Notes: generated by a model not told the origin, from the letters alone. Counted from the first letter of the stretch, positions 1 through 8,559 are shown. The stretch: DNA of 64,000 nucleotides from Luteolibacter luteus (GCF_012913485.1 NZ_CP051774.1:2046001-2110000), one strand, 5' to 3'. Translations and numbers: made by a program.

Positions 1-365
1 TTCACCGCGAATCCGCTCCGCTTGAAGAAAGCCTGCAGATTCGGGACCCGGCGATGGTCGATATTCTTGTCCGGCCGGGATAGTCCCCAGTTCTTCGGAT
101 AAGCGGAGAAATTCGCTCGCATGTCTTCATGGACCAGCTTCTGCAAATCCTTGCCCAAGCCTTCGCGAAGGGCGCGGATGATGACATCGGTGCATACGCC
201 GCGGTGCATCGGCAAATCACCTCCCGGATACGCGAGCTGCTCGTAATCCGGCGTGTAATAAAGGGTCACCCCCACCTGCTTGCGAGCAGCGCTCACGATC
301 TTCGAACCACTTTCCGAAGCATGAAGAGGGATGGCAAGGGCGAGCAGAAGGACAAGCAAGCGCAT
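1..365 (-). CDS. DUF1287 domain protein (C-terminus outside window)
   Basis: The reading frame starts at an ATG at 363-365 on the minus strand and runs off the left edge, so only about 121 codons are visible. The first ~17 residues (MRLLVLLLALAIPLHA) form a signal peptide. The mature part carries the pattern of the DUF1287 family: 'GVTLYYTPDYEQLAYPGGD', then 'GVCTDVIIRALRE', a 'VHEDM' segment, and 'NIDHRRVPNL' near the edge. Conserved Cys, Asp and His residues in this family suggest a secreted hydrolase-like fold, but the activity is not established. The gene is divergent from the metalloprotease at 765, with about 400 bases between them. The family call is firm; the function is unknown. Confidence 0.85.
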   Translation of the reverse strand, partial: MRLLVLLLALAIPLHASESGSKIVSAARKQVGVTLYYTPDYEQLAYPGGDLPMHRGVCTDVIIRALREGLGKDLQKLVHEDMRANFSAYPKNWGLSRPDKNIDHRRVPNLQAFFKRSGFAV

Positions 366-651
366 TAGCGGAGTGATAGCGCTGCCATGCAAGAAAGGCA
401 GCTCAAATCTCTTTGCTTGGAGATCCTTCCATCGAAATCCGTACATTCCTCTGATCCGTTTAATCCCCGGTCATCTGCCCGAAGCTCCGAAGGAAGCCCG
501 TCTGGCACCCATTGAGGCAAGCGCGATCCCCCGACCCATTCCGCAAACAGTTGCCCGGACCCCTTTTCTCACGAATCGTTACCTCCCTCGGAAAAGCGCA
601 AAATCGGACATTATGATATATCTGTAAGTTTTCATGTAAACCCCATCTGAT

Positions 652-680
652 TTGATCGAATCCTCAGTCTCAAATATAAA
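652..680 (+). promoter_or_regulatory. Sigma-70-like promoter upstream of the metalloprotease
   Basis: TTGATC at 652-657 and TATAAA at 675-680 are separated by exactly 17 bases, in an AT-rich island within a GC-rich region, 85 bases upstream of the ATG at 765. The rest of the 366-764 interval shows no gene. A short inverted repeat (tcccc/gggga around 'ataaa') lies at about 741-754, directly over the G-rich ribosome binding site, and could partly hide it. Confidence 0.5.
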
Positions 681-764
681 ATGCGTTGCAGACACCGATT
701 CGGGTAGCCAAAGGGTAGATTTCACTTTTTTCATGTTAGATCCCCATAAAGGGGGGACCTCGAC

Positions 765-3752
765 ATGAAACCCAAGAACCCAAAGCAAAGTACTCGTCCG
801 CCGCGAACCCGGCGGGCCCTCCTCGCCACTGCAGCCTTGCTCGGAGCCTCCGGCACCGGGCTGTACTGGCACCAAGCGGCGAACACCGTATCGCCGGAAG
901 TCGTTGGCCAAACTCAGCATCCGAAAGCCTTGGATCGGGCAAGAAACCTCCCCGATCCCGAACAAAGGCGGATGGAGAAGCTGGCGAAGCTCGGCGAAAA
1001 CGCGGTACCTACCGGCATGGAGGATCCCCAGGGACCTCCCGTGGCGGCACTCATTCCTGAACGGGAACTGATCGGCTCCGGCTGGAAGTCCGACCCGGAA
1101 CCTGCCATCGCAAACTTCGCGCAATGGGCAAATGCATATCTATCATCCGCCGCTTCCGACCGACCAAACATGGAAGATCAGGGTGTGCAACTTGCAACTG
1201 CTCGCCGCGATTTCCTGAAAGCCGAGATATCGAAAGATCCACGCCGCGTGCTAGCCGATTCCATTCCCCTAGCCGTACGCCAACAGATGCCAGATGCCGT
1301 CGAAGGCCTCTTGGAAGACCGCGTGAACGGCTACGGTGATCTCTATTCGCTGCACACCACACCCGGGATGGATGGCGAAGGCGGCGCTTCCGTCATCGAC
1401 TACGCACGCGTCGAGGGCCAGAGCTACGAGGCCTTCCGCTATGGCAAGCGAACGAACACGCCCTACGTCAACGGAGCCTCGCTTCACGGCGTCGCGATCG
1501 ACAAGCAGCTGGCGGTCCTCGATAGCCCGCTGCGCTCCCTCGAACCCGGCGAGAAGATCCAAGGGTCCACCGTGAATGAATATTGCCCGGTTTCGGAAGA
1601 GACCGTGGCGAAACCCACGGCCGCCACGGTAGCCGCGGAGGAGAAGACCGTCTTCCAGATCGGCACCGACCTCTACGGGACCTGCGAACCGGCCCACGTG
1701 ACGAACGTGGAGTCCGCCATCGTGGCGGGAGAACAAAACGCCGAGAACACCCAGAAGAAGCTGACCAACCATGACTTGCAGGCGATCTACAAGAAGAGCA
1801 TCGCCGGTGGATCGCAGATCTACGCTTCCGGGGACAGCGGCATCACGGGATCCAGCGGCTACATCGGAAAGCCACCGACCAGCCTCACCCATGGCGGGAA
1901 GAACATCCTCGTCATGCGCGTGCAGCCCACGGACAAGCCTTTCCCCTCTTGGGCGACGGTGGCGTCCTTTCAGGATACGGTGACCCGCTCCGACGGTTGG
2001 GATGTGCGCATGCGCCGCATCTCCTATCAGAAGACTTGGATCAACCGAGCTGACATCACCCCGGTGATGACCTTGCCCCAGAACTCCGCCTACTACACCG
2101 GCAATGGCTACGACTGGGGCCGCTGGGCGGATGACTCGAAGGCCGCGGCGGCAGCCCAAGGCTACAACCTTGCGGACTACTCCTGCTTCGTCATCGCTCA
2201 CGAGGGCTATAGCCAGTTCGGCGCAGCCGGCTGGGGTGGCGGCGGCAACATCTGGTGCAACGGCAACTTCGACGTGCGTCTCTTCGTCCACGAATACGGG
2301 CATGTCTTCTGGCTGCCGCACGCAAACTCCTGGTACAGCACCGACGGGAATCCGATTTCCCCGAGCCGCCAGCACCGCGAGTATGGGGACGCGAACGATC
2401 CGATGGGCAATGCCTGGGGTGCCAACCAGTACAACAGCTTCAACGCCTACTTTAAGAACTTCTGCGGCTGGCTCCCGGACTCGGCCGTCCAGACGGTCAC
2501 CCGCAGCGGAACCTACCGCATCTATCAGGACGATGGAGCGACGGCTCTCAATCGCACCCTGGCGATCAAGTTCGGCCGCGACTACGAGTTCAATTACTGG
2601 ATCTCGGTCCGCGGAGATGCCATCGCCCAGCCGAACTACAACAACGGCGCGGCGGTAATGGCCGTCTCCTCGTGGCGGGCCTCGGACAGCAAGGTCCTCG
2701 ACTTGAACAACCCGGGCGATGACAACCGCGACAACGCACCCCTCGCCGTCAACCAGACCTGGTACGACGCCGCGGCCGACCTGACCTTGAAGACGATCGC
2801 CGTCGGAGGCTCGAATCCGAACCGCTATGCCGATGTCCAAGTGACCTTTGGTCCGCGCAACCAAGGAGGATATCGCCCGTTGGTCAGCGGCGGCGTGTAT
2901 CGCTTCAAGAACCGCCAGAACGGAAAATACCTCGACGTGCCCGGCAACAGCTCGGCAGACAACGTGTCCGTACAGGTGGCAACAGCATCCGGCACGGCCT
3001 CCCAGAACTGGGTGGCGTGGCGCAATGCCGATGGCACCTATAGCTTCAACCATCAGGGCACAAACAAGTGGCTCGACGTGGTGAGCAACGGCGGCGGTGA
3101 CGGCGTGGACGTGATTCAATACACCGGCAATGGCAGCGACGCCCAGAAATGGTGGGTCGCGCAGAATCCGGACGCTCATCTCTTCCTCGTCCACAAGGGC
3201 ACCGACTCCAAGGTGCTCGATATGGACCCGAGCGGGGTGAACGACCTCCACCAGTGGGGCCACAATGACGGCAATTGGCAGCAATGGTATCCGGAGCTCG
3301 TGGGCATCACCCCGGGCACCTATCGTCTCCTGCCAAAGCATGCCCACTACGAGTGCTTGGACATCGCCGGGGTTTCCGCTGCCGATGGCGCGCAGGCCCA
3401 CCTGTGGGAGTATGTGAGCGGTGCGAACCAGAAATGGGAAGTCAGCAACCCGGTCGGAAGCTGGCTCCGCCTGACCCCGACTCACGCCGTCTCGAAGGCC
3501 CTCGATGTGAACGCCGCCGGCAGCGCGAATGGCACCAAGATCCAGCAATGGGCTTGGTTCAACAACAACGCCCAGCACTGGGGAATCAGCCGGACCGATG
3601 GCAACTGGCTGCGCTTCACTCCGGAGTGCGCGTCCGGCAGTTGTTTGGAGGTCACAGGCGACGACGACCAATTCGGCAACGGCAGCATCGTCCAACTCTG
3701 GCAATTCACCGGAGCCCAAGACCAGCAATGGCGCTTCGCGGATGCGGACTGA
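765..3752 (+). CDS. Secreted M11-like zinc metalloprotease with ricin-type lectin repeats
   Basis: This 995-residue protein has an Arg-rich N-terminus followed by a hydrophobic stretch (about residues 16-35), consistent with export. The centre holds a zincin helix, 'HEYGHVFWLPH' (His509, Glu510, His513, His519), followed by 'EYGDANDPMGN', which supplies a Met-turn, and 'FNAYFKNFCGWL'. That order resembles gametolysin-type (M11) peptidases. The usual Gly at the eighth position of HExxHxxGxxH is Trp here. From about residue 707 to the end there are two ricin-B-like beta-trefoils, with QxW-type repeats such as 'SQNWVAW', 'AQKWWV', 'NQKWEV', 'AQHWGI' and 'DQQWRF'; these probably bind carbohydrate. 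A G-rich ribosome binding site sits just before the ATG. Likely role: degradation of extracellular glycoproteins. Confidence 0.8.
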   Translation: MKPKNPKQSTRPPRTRRALLATAALLGASGTGLYWHQAANTVSPEVVGQTQHPKALDRARNLPDPEQRRMEKLAKLGENAVPTGMEDPQGPPVAALIPERELIGSGWKSDPEPAIANFAQWANAYLSSAASDRPNMEDQGVQLATARRDFLKAEISKDPRRVLADSIPLAVRQQMPDAVEGLLEDRVNGYGDLYSLHTTPGMDGEGGASVIDYARVEGQSYEAFRYGKRTNTPYVNGASLHGVAIDKQLAVLDSPLRSLEPGEKIQGSTVNEYCPVSEETVAKPTAATVAAEEKTVFQIGTDLYGTCEPAHVTNVESAIVAGEQNAENTQKKLTNHDLQAIYKKSIAGGSQIYASGDSGITGSSGYIGKPPTSLTHGGKNILVMRVQPTDKPFPSWATVASFQDTVTRSDGWDVRMRRISYQKTWINRADITPVMTLPQNSAYYTGNGYDWGRWADDSKAAAAAQGYNLADYSCFVIAHEGYSQFGAAGWGGGGNIWCNGNFDVRLFVHEYGHVFWLPHANSWYSTDGNPISPSRQHREYGDANDPMGNAWGANQYNSFNAYFKNFCGWLPDSAVQTVTRSGTYRIYQDDGATALNRTLAIKFGRDYEFNYWISVRGDAIAQPNYNNGAAVMAVSSWRASDSKVLDLNNPGDDNRDNAPLAVNQTWYDAAADLTLKTIAVGGSNPNRYADVQVTFGPRNQGGYRPLVSGGVYRFKNRQNGKYLDVPGNSSADNVSVQVATASGTASQNWVAWRNADGTYSFNHQGTNKWLDVVSNGGGDGVDVIQYTGNGSDAQKWWVAQNPDAHLFLVHKGTDSKVLDMDPSGVNDLHQWGHNDGNWQQWYPELVGITPGTYRLLPKHAHYECLDIAGVSAADGAQAHLWEYVSGANQKWEVSNPVGSWLRLTPTHAVSKALDVNAAGSANGTKIQQWAWFNNNAQHWGISRTDGNWLRFTPECASGSCLEVTGDDDQFGNGSIVQLWQFTGAQDQQWRFADAD

Positions 3753-3781
3753 TCCCGAAGTAGCGACGAACCAGCAAAGAG

Positions 3782-3816
3782 AGATCCCGGAGCTTCTGGC
3801 TCCGGGATCTTTCCCT
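3782..3816 (+). terminator. Rho-independent terminator after the metalloprotease
   Basis: A perfect 12-bp stem (agatcccggagc at 3782-3793 with gctccgggatct at 3799-3810) encloses a 5-base loop and is followed by a T-rich tract. It lies about 30 bases past the protease stop codon. Confidence 0.85.
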
Positions 3817-3835
3817 TTCGCCGATGACAACAGAG

Positions 3836-3862
3836 ATGACATTTCGTTGCATCCCTTATAAT
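3836..3862 (+). promoter_or_regulatory. Possible promoter for the PEP-CTERM gene
   Basis: A perfect TATAAT at 3857-3862 is preceded by ATGACA at 3836-3841, with a short 15-base spacer. It lies between the terminator at 3782 and the gene at 3991. The -10 box is good; the short spacing makes the call tentative. Confidence 0.35.
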
Positions 3863-3990
3863 TTAAGTCATCTCTACAATAGCATCTTTGGATGCGTCCT
3901 TGAAACCCACCCCCATCGGAAATGACCATCTCTCCTCAATTCCTGACTTCGCGTGCGCGATCTTTGACGACCTGCTGCAGGTCCGCGATT

Positions 3991-4572
3991 ATGCCTCGTC
4001 TCTTGACCCTCGCGGCGTTCGCCGCCATCGGAGCAAGCGCCCCGGCACAGGCCGCGCTCGTTTTCACCGGCACCTCCACCTTTGCCGGGGGGACTCCTTA
4101 TTCCAACGGAGGCTCCGTCTTGCCGGCACCTCTCCCTGTCGGTGGAGGACTCCAGACCTTCATTTCTTTCAGCGACAGTGAAGGCGTGCCCCCACAAGGC
4201 ATCTCATGGCAGTTGGAAAGGACCTCGACCGCCGGGCCCGTTCCCCTATCTACCGATTTCAGGCTGTCAGTGATCAACGGCGCAAACGCCACGGCAAGCT
4301 CGGTACCTGTGACGGTGCAATTTGATGGGATCAAAACCTACACCTTCAGCATCGCATCCCCGACCCCCACCTTCGTCCATGGAGACGGATCGGCGGTCTT
4401 TACCTACATCCTCACCCCGCGCGACGCCCTCCCCGGCGAGATTCCATTTGGAGAAACCTTGGATTCAATCGTCTACGGGCCACAGACCTTCAACCTGGTC
4501 GCTATCCCGGAACCCGGAAGCGTGCTTCTGAGCGGCATGGGACTGCTCGCACTGCTCCGCCGTCGCCGATAG
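3991..4572 (+). CDS. PEP-CTERM sorting domain protein
   Basis: The chosen start (MPRLLTLAAFAAIGASAPA) gives a clean signal peptide ending near 'AQA'; an in-frame ATG at 3922 would put 23 extra residues in front of it and is less likely. The 193-residue product ends in a classic sorting signal: 'IPEPGSVLLSGMGLLALL' followed by an Arg cluster. By family knowledge this signal is recognised by an exosortase (EpsH type), which removes the tail at the cell envelope, often with surface or exopolysaccharide display. The middle is a beta-rich, Ser/Thr/Pro-rich region with no domain I recognise. No exosortase is encoded in this window. A decayed relative is seen at 20020-20230. Confidence 0.85.
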   Translation: MPRLLTLAAFAAIGASAPAQAALVFTGTSTFAGGTPYSNGGSVLPAPLPVGGGLQTFISFSDSEGVPPQGISWQLERTSTAGPVPLSTDFRLSVINGANATASSVPVTVQFDGIKTYTFSIASPTPTFVHGDGSAVFTYILTPRDALPGEIPFGETLDSIVYGPQTFNLVAIPEPGSVLLSGMGLLALLRRRR

Positions 4573-4808
4573 ATTCTCAGGCCCCCTCTCCACCGGCGTC
4601 CACCATTTCCGGCCGGGAGGCAGCTATGACTGAGCCGGGCCAGACTCTGCCCTGCCTGCGCAATCCGCCACTCAAGCCTTCCTGGGGCGGCTGGCCGACC
4701 GTCCCTCCTCCAATCAGGAAGGCCGGGGTCGCCTTTTCGCGGCACAATCGCGCCTTGCCGCCCGCCGCCGGGCCTGATTCCATCCGCGCCCCTACAACCG
4801 CTAGACCT

Positions 4809-6389
4809 ATGGCCAACAAGGAGCATACCGACCCCGCCCGCATGGAGAAAATCGTTTCCCTGTGCAAACGCCGCGGCTTCATCTTCCAAGCCGGAGAGCT
4901 CTACGGCGGTCTGAACGGTTGCTGGGACTACGGTCCGCTGGGTGCCGAGCTGAAGCGAAACCTCAAGGAATACTGGTGGCGCAAGACCGTCCAGGAACGC
5001 GATGACGTGCTCGGTATGGACGGCGCGATCCTGACCATGCCGCAGGTCCTGAAGTCTTCCGGCCACTTGGACAGCTTCAGCGATCCGATGTCCGACTGCC
5101 TTCTCTCCAAGGCCCGCCTTCGCGCTGACCAAGTGCCAGCCCAGGACGGCACCGCCGTCTATTTCAAGGGAGCCAAGCACGAAGCGACCAACTGGAGCGT
5201 GGAGCGCGTCTTCGCGGTGCTGGTCGCCCCGGGCAAGGACCCGATCGAATCCCACAAGACCGCCCGCAAGTTCTACGGCGACCTGATGCCGGACAAGAAG
5301 ATCTCCCCGAAGGAGCTGGAGCTCATCGAAGACCGCCGCGAGGAAGTCACCGGTACGACCTCCTTCAACCCGGAGAACGGCAGCCTTCTGACCGAGCCGC
5401 GGGAGTTCAACCTCATGTTCAAAACGAAGATGGGCGCCTCCGCGGACGACAACGATCCGTCATCGGACGCCTACCTGCGCCCGGAAACCGCGCAATCGAT
5501 CTTCGTCCAGTACAAGAACGTGCTCGATTCGAACCGCGTGAAGCTGCCTTTCGGAATCGCCCAGATCGGCAAGTCCTTCCGCAACGAGATCAACCCGCGC
5601 AACTACACCTTCCGCAGTCGCGAGTTCGAGCAAATGGAGATCGAATACTTCTGCCGCCCGGAAGACGGCCTGCGCCTGACCGATGAGTGGCTGGAAGCCC
5701 GCCTGAACTTCTACGGCGAAATCGGGATCCCGCGCGAAAAGCTCCATATCCTGGACATCCCGGATGGCGAGCGCGCCTTCTACTCCCAGAAGACCTACGA
5801 CATCGAATACGAGTTCCCCTTCGGTGTGCAGGAGCTCGAAGGCGTGGCCTACCGCACCGACTACGACCTCGGCGTCCACCAGAAGGGCTCCGGAAAGCCC
5901 TTGGAGTACTTCGACGAGGAAACCAAGGAGCGCCTGCTACCCCACGTGGTGGAGCCATCCGCCGGTTGCGACCGCACCGTGCTCGCCCTCATCTGCGAGG
6001 CCTTCGACGAGGAAGCGCTCACCGATGAAAAGGGCAAGGACGACAGCCGCACCGTGCTCCGCTTCGTCCCGCGCATGGCCCCGATCAAGGTCGGCATTTT
6101 CCCGCTGCTGAAGAAGAACGAGGAGCAGGTCCGCATTTCGAAGGAGATCCAGAAGAAGCTCCAGCCATGGATGAATGTCTTCTACGACGAAGGTGGTGCC
6201 GTCGGTAAGCGCTACCGCCGTCAGGACGAGATCGGCACGCCTTACTGCATCACCGTCGACTTCGACACCCTCGGCGAAAACGGCGACGAGAACAAAGGCA
6301 CCGTGACCGTCCGCCACCGCGACTCGATGGAGCAGGAGCGCCTGCCGATCGATGCCCTTCTGCCCTGGCTGCTCGAGCGCGTGCGCTGA
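4809..6389 (+). CDS. glyS: Glycine--tRNA ligase, single-chain (alpha2) type
   Basis: Charges tRNA-Gly with glycine in the cytoplasm. The 526-residue class II synthetase has 'RRGFIFQAGELYGGLNG' and 'CWDYGPLGAELKRNL' at the N-terminus, the motif 2 region 'FGIAQIGKSFRNEINPR', then 'REFEQMEIEYF', and a C-terminal anticodon-binding domain from about residue 430. This is the dimeric single-polypeptide form and not the glyQ/glyS two-subunit form. The frame stays open upstream to 4626, but MANKEHTDPARMEKIV matches the usual N-terminus, so the ATG at 4809 is preferred. The 236 bases before it show no T-box features. Confidence 0.95.
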   Translation: MANKEHTDPARMEKIVSLCKRRGFIFQAGELYGGLNGCWDYGPLGAELKRNLKEYWWRKTVQERDDVLGMDGAILTMPQVLKSSGHLDSFSDPMSDCLLSKARLRADQVPAQDGTAVYFKGAKHEATNWSVERVFAVLVAPGKDPIESHKTARKFYGDLMPDKKISPKELELIEDRREEVTGTTSFNPENGSLLTEPREFNLMFKTKMGASADDNDPSSDAYLRPETAQSIFVQYKNVLDSNRVKLPFGIAQIGKSFRNEINPRNYTFRSREFEQMEIEYFCRPEDGLRLTDEWLEARLNFYGEIGIPREKLHILDIPDGERAFYSQKTYDIEYEFPFGVQELEGVAYRTDYDLGVHQKGSGKPLEYFDEETKERLLPHVVEPSAGCDRTVLALICEAFDEEALTDEKGKDDSRTVLRFVPRMAPIKVGIFPLLKKNEEQVRISKEIQKKLQPWMNVFYDEGGAVGKRYRRQDEIGTPYCITVDFDTLGENGDENKGTVTVRHRDSMEQERLPIDALLPWLLERVR

Positions 6390-6415
6390 TCGGAGAAGCC
6401 TTCAAACAAGTATCG

Positions 6416-6446
6416 AAAAGGGCGCGGGTGACCGCGCCCTTTTCCG
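6416..6446 (+). terminator. Rho-independent terminator after glyS
   Basis: A 12-bp stem (aaaagggcgcgg / ccgcgccctttt) with a 4-base loop ends in a T run, 27 bases after the glyS stop. Because the A/T tails are symmetric it can also serve the converging EF-hand gene. Confidence 0.85.
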
Positions 6447-6466
6447 TATCGGAGAATCACCGCGCC

Positions 6467-6772
6467 TCAGTGGATCTCCGGCACAGGCTTCGTTAGCACG
6501 TGCTCGGATTCCCATCGCGAGATGGAGCCGTCCTTGTTCACGTCGTAATACTTCATCATGGCATCGAGTTCCTTGGGCTCGACGCCCTGGACGCCGGTTT
6601 CCTTGATGCCTTGCTCGATCTCGGCGCGGGTCAGCAGGCCATTGCCGTTGTAGTCGAAGCGGTCGAATTTCTCGATGAGCGCCATCATCTTGCGGCCGTG
6701 GGCTTCCTCGGAATGAGGATCCTGATGGGCACAAGCGACTAACAGGAACGGCAGCAGCGACAGATATTTCAT
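6467..6772 (-). CDS. EF-hand lipoprotein
   Basis: A 101-residue protein with a lipoprotein signal (MKYLSLLPFLLVAC, lipid-modified Cys14) and two EF-hand loops: 'DYNGNGLLTRAE' at about 40-51 and 'DVNKDGSISRWE' at about 77-88. Both loops have Asp/Asn at the calcium-ligand positions and an acidic residue at position 12, so calcium binding is likely. The frame continues upstream to about 6823, but the lipoprotein signal sets the start at 6772. It is divergent from rlmH. The role is unknown; a periplasmic or outer-membrane calcium-binding protein is a reasonable inference. Confidence 0.8.
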   Translation of the reverse strand: MKYLSLLPFLLVACAHQDPHSEEAHGRKMMALIEKFDRFDYNGNGLLTRAEIEQGIKETGVQGVEPKELDAMMKYYDVNKDGSISRWESEHVLTKPVPEIH

Positions 6773-6858
6773 TCTGCGGCCATCTTTCCGAAAGCACCCG
6801 CCGCGACAAGCCGGAAAGCGCATTGACCCGGCATGGCAGGGAGCCAGATGCTGCCTGC

Positions 6859-7299
6859 GTGCGCGTCCGCATCCTTGCCGCCGGAAAGCCCGCCCTCGCC
6901 TATGCGAAGAGCGGCGTGGAAGAATACCTCAAGCGCCTCGGCCGCTACGGCAGCTATGATCTGGAATACCTGAAGGCAGGAGACTCGGAGACGGTATCAG
7001 CCGCCCTGCTGGAGCGGTCCTCAGGAAACTTCCGTATCGCGATGGACGAGCGGGGTGAAGGACTGGCCACCCAAGCTTGGGCAGACAAATTCGCGGCGCT
7101 GGAAATGCGCGGGGACGTGAAAGCAGTGAGCTTTTTGATCGGAGCCTCGGACGGCCACACCCCGGAGTTGAGGAAAACTTGCGATGCGGTGTGGTGCCTC
7201 TCGAAGCTCACCATGCAGCATGAACTCGCCCTGGTCGTCCTGCTCGAGCAACTCTACCGGGTGGCGACGCTGAGACGCGGCGAGCCTTACCATCGGTGA
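6859..7299 (+). CDS. rlmH: 23S rRNA (pseudouridine1915-N3)-methyltransferase RlmH
   Basis: SPOUT-class methyltransferase that methylates pseudouridine 1915 in helix 69 of 23S rRNA using S-adenosylmethionine. The family signatures are present: 'VSFLIGASDGH' (SAM-binding knot), 'LSKLTMQHELALVVLLEQLYR' in part, and the diagnostic C-terminus 'PYHR'. I chose the GTG at 6859 (VRVRILAAGKPAL) because it aligns with the usual N-terminus of about 146-156 residues; an upstream TTG at 6823 is possible. It converges with the small lipoprotein gene ending at 7302, leaving only two bases between the stops. Confidence 0.9.
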   Translation: MRVRILAAGKPALAYAKSGVEEYLKRLGRYGSYDLEYLKAGDSETVSAALLERSSGNFRIAMDERGEGLATQAWADKFAALEMRGDVKAVSFLIGASDGHTPELRKTCDAVWCLSKLTMQHELALVVLLEQLYRVATLRRGEPYHR

Positions 7300-7301
7300 G
7301 G

Positions 7302-7478
7302 TCACCGACGGGGTTGCTGAGGCACCCCTCCAAGCACACCCTGCGCGGGCGGATGCTCCCCCCACGCTCTCTGGCGGTTCGGGGAAACCGGACCCTGCCC
7401 GGCGGCATCCTGCTGCGGGCAAGCGGCAGATCCCAGGACCAACGCGAGGAGCAGCCCCCGAAGGACCAGTTTCATCAT
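7302..7478 (-). CDS. Small lipoprotein, second of a twin pair
   Basis: A 58-residue protein beginning MMKLVLRGLLLALVLGSAAC, a lipoprotein signal with Cys at about position 20. The short mature part ends in 'GVLGGVPQQPRR'. The upstream neighbour ends in 'GGGAFGALPQQPRR', so the two share a C-terminal tail. Its ATG overlaps the TGA of the upstream gene as ATGA, which points to translational coupling. I do not recognise the family; the tail may be a binding or localisation motif. Confidence 0.6.
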   Translation of the reverse strand: MMKLVLRGLLLALVLGSAACPQQDAAGQGPVSPNRQRAWGEHPPAQGVLGGVPQQPRR

Positions 7479-7663
7479 CGGCGTGGCTGCTGCGGAAGAG
7501 CACCAAAGGCACCGCCACCTTGGCCGGAGATCGGCTTGTTCCAAGGAATCTGGCTCGAGGAACTTTGAGGGCCGACCGGCTTTTGCTCCTTCTCCTCATC
7601 GGTGGCGCAGGAAGAAAGAGGCAGGATCGCGGACAAAACGATGGCGGCGAGAGCGAAGCGCAT
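7475..7663 (-). CDS. Small lipoprotein, first of a twin pair
   Basis: A 62-residue protein with a clear signal peptide and lipobox (MRFALAAIVLSAILPLSSC, Cys19), a short charged linker 'ATDEEKEQKP', and a C-terminal tail 'PWNKPISGQGGGAFGALPQQ' plus two Arg. It is the promoter-proximal member of the pair, beginning just downstream of the terminator at 7675-7712. The shared PQQPRR ending and the 4-base overlap with the next gene suggest a recent duplication. No function can be assigned. Confidence 0.65.
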   Translation of the reverse strand: MRFALAAIVLSAILPLSSCATDEEKEQKPVGPQSSSSQIPWNKPISGQGGGAFGALPQQPRR

Positions 7664-7674
7664 GGACGGAACAT

Positions 7675-7712
7675 AAAAAGGCCTCCGCAGCTTGCAAGCT
7701 CGCGGAGGCCTT
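7675..7712 (-). terminator. Rho-independent terminator after the coiled-coil gene pair
   Basis: Read on the minus strand, the stem aaggcctccgc / gcggaggcctt (7678-7688 and 7702-7712) encloses a loop that itself contains agct-tgca-agct and is followed by a TTTTT run. It separates the coiled-coil operon from the twin lipoproteins. Confidence 0.85.
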
Positions 7713-7737
7713 GAAATCAGCGAATCCGTGCGGATCC

Positions 7738-8559
7738 TCAGTTGGTGGCCGGCTCGGCCAGGATCACGGTGTCGCCCGGCTGGATACGCACGCCAGGAGC
7801 GATGGTGTCCGGGTCGATTTCGGCAATCGTCTGGGAAGGCTCGATCGAAGAAGGCTTCACTTCACCGATGCGGCGACCGTCGCGGCTGATGACCAGCTTG
7901 GTGGCCGGGGTGAAACCGGTGTTGCTGCCAGCACCGATAACCACGAAGCCCCAGTCGTCGTTGACGGCGGTGACCACGGACTGCATCGCGTTGCGGCGGA
8001 TGCGGGAGTCACGGGAAGCATCGCGGTCGGCAAGACGGCCGATCTCAGCTTGATTCTTCTCAACTGCCTTTTGGGCGGCTTCGATGTTGCTCTCAAGTTC
8101 GGCGACCTGCTTTTCCTTGGCCTGACGCTCTTCCTCAAGCTTCTGGACGGCTGCCGGGAGAGTTTCAAGGGTGATCGGCTCGCCAGCTTCTGCACCGGCA
8201 CCTTTCACCATCTCCGTGACCTTGTCCTGAGCTTCCTTCAGCTTGGCAAAAGTTGCCTTCTGCTCTTCAAGACGGGAATTTTCCGAAGCGAGATCGCGGG
8301 TCAGTTGGCGACCCTTCGCGACGAGGGAATCGATGTTCTGCTTCACCTGCTCACGCTCGCGGTTGGCGGTCTCAAGATTGACCTTCTCCTCGTCGAGCTT
8401 GGCTTGCTGGTCTTCGATCTCCTTGCCCTTGGCTTTGTTGAGATCGATCGTGGATTCCTTGATCTCCTTCTGGTCTTCGAACTTGCCTTTGTTCGAGAAG
8501 GAGAAGAACGCGGCACCGCCGGTCATCAGGAGGGCCAAGACGTAAAAAACGGCTTTCAT
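7738..8559 (-). CDS. Coiled-coil membrane-anchored protein (paralogue 2)
   Basis: A 273-residue protein with one N-terminal membrane segment (VFYVLALLMTGGAAFFSF), then about 160 residues of highly charged heptad-rich coiled coil, and a C-terminal globular domain from about residue 195. That domain has the pattern 'DDWGFVVIGAGSNTGF', then 'LVISRDGRRIGEVK', then 'IQPGDTVI', suggesting a small beta barrel. The upstream gene has the same plan and the same C-terminal pattern. The 44-base gap and shared strand indicate an operon closed by the terminator at 7675. Probably an envelope structural or scaffold protein; the family is not one I can name. Confidence 0.7.
   Translation of the reverse strand: MKAVFYVLALLMTGGAAFFSFSNKGKFEDQKEIKESTIDLNKAKGKEIEDQQAKLDEEKVNLETANREREQVKQNIDSLVAKGRQLTRDLASENSRLEEQKATFAKLKEAQDKVTEMVKGAGAEAGEPITLETLPAAVQKLEEERQAKEKQVAELESNIEAAQKAVEKNQAEIGRLADRDASRDSRIRRNAMQSVVTAVNDDWGFVVIGAGSNTGFTPATKLVISRDGRRIGEVKPSSIEPSQTIAEIDPDTIAPGVRIQPGDTVILAEPATN

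Noticed and set aside
1269-3929. Very long open frame on the minus strand opposite the metalloprotease
   Set aside because: It is a GC-rich antisense shadow: the plus strand has the signal peptide, zinc motif and lectin repeats, and the minus frame shows no family features.
4573-4808. Possible T-box leader before glyS
   Set aside because: No specifier-loop arrangement, T-box sequence or terminator/antiterminator pair can be seen.
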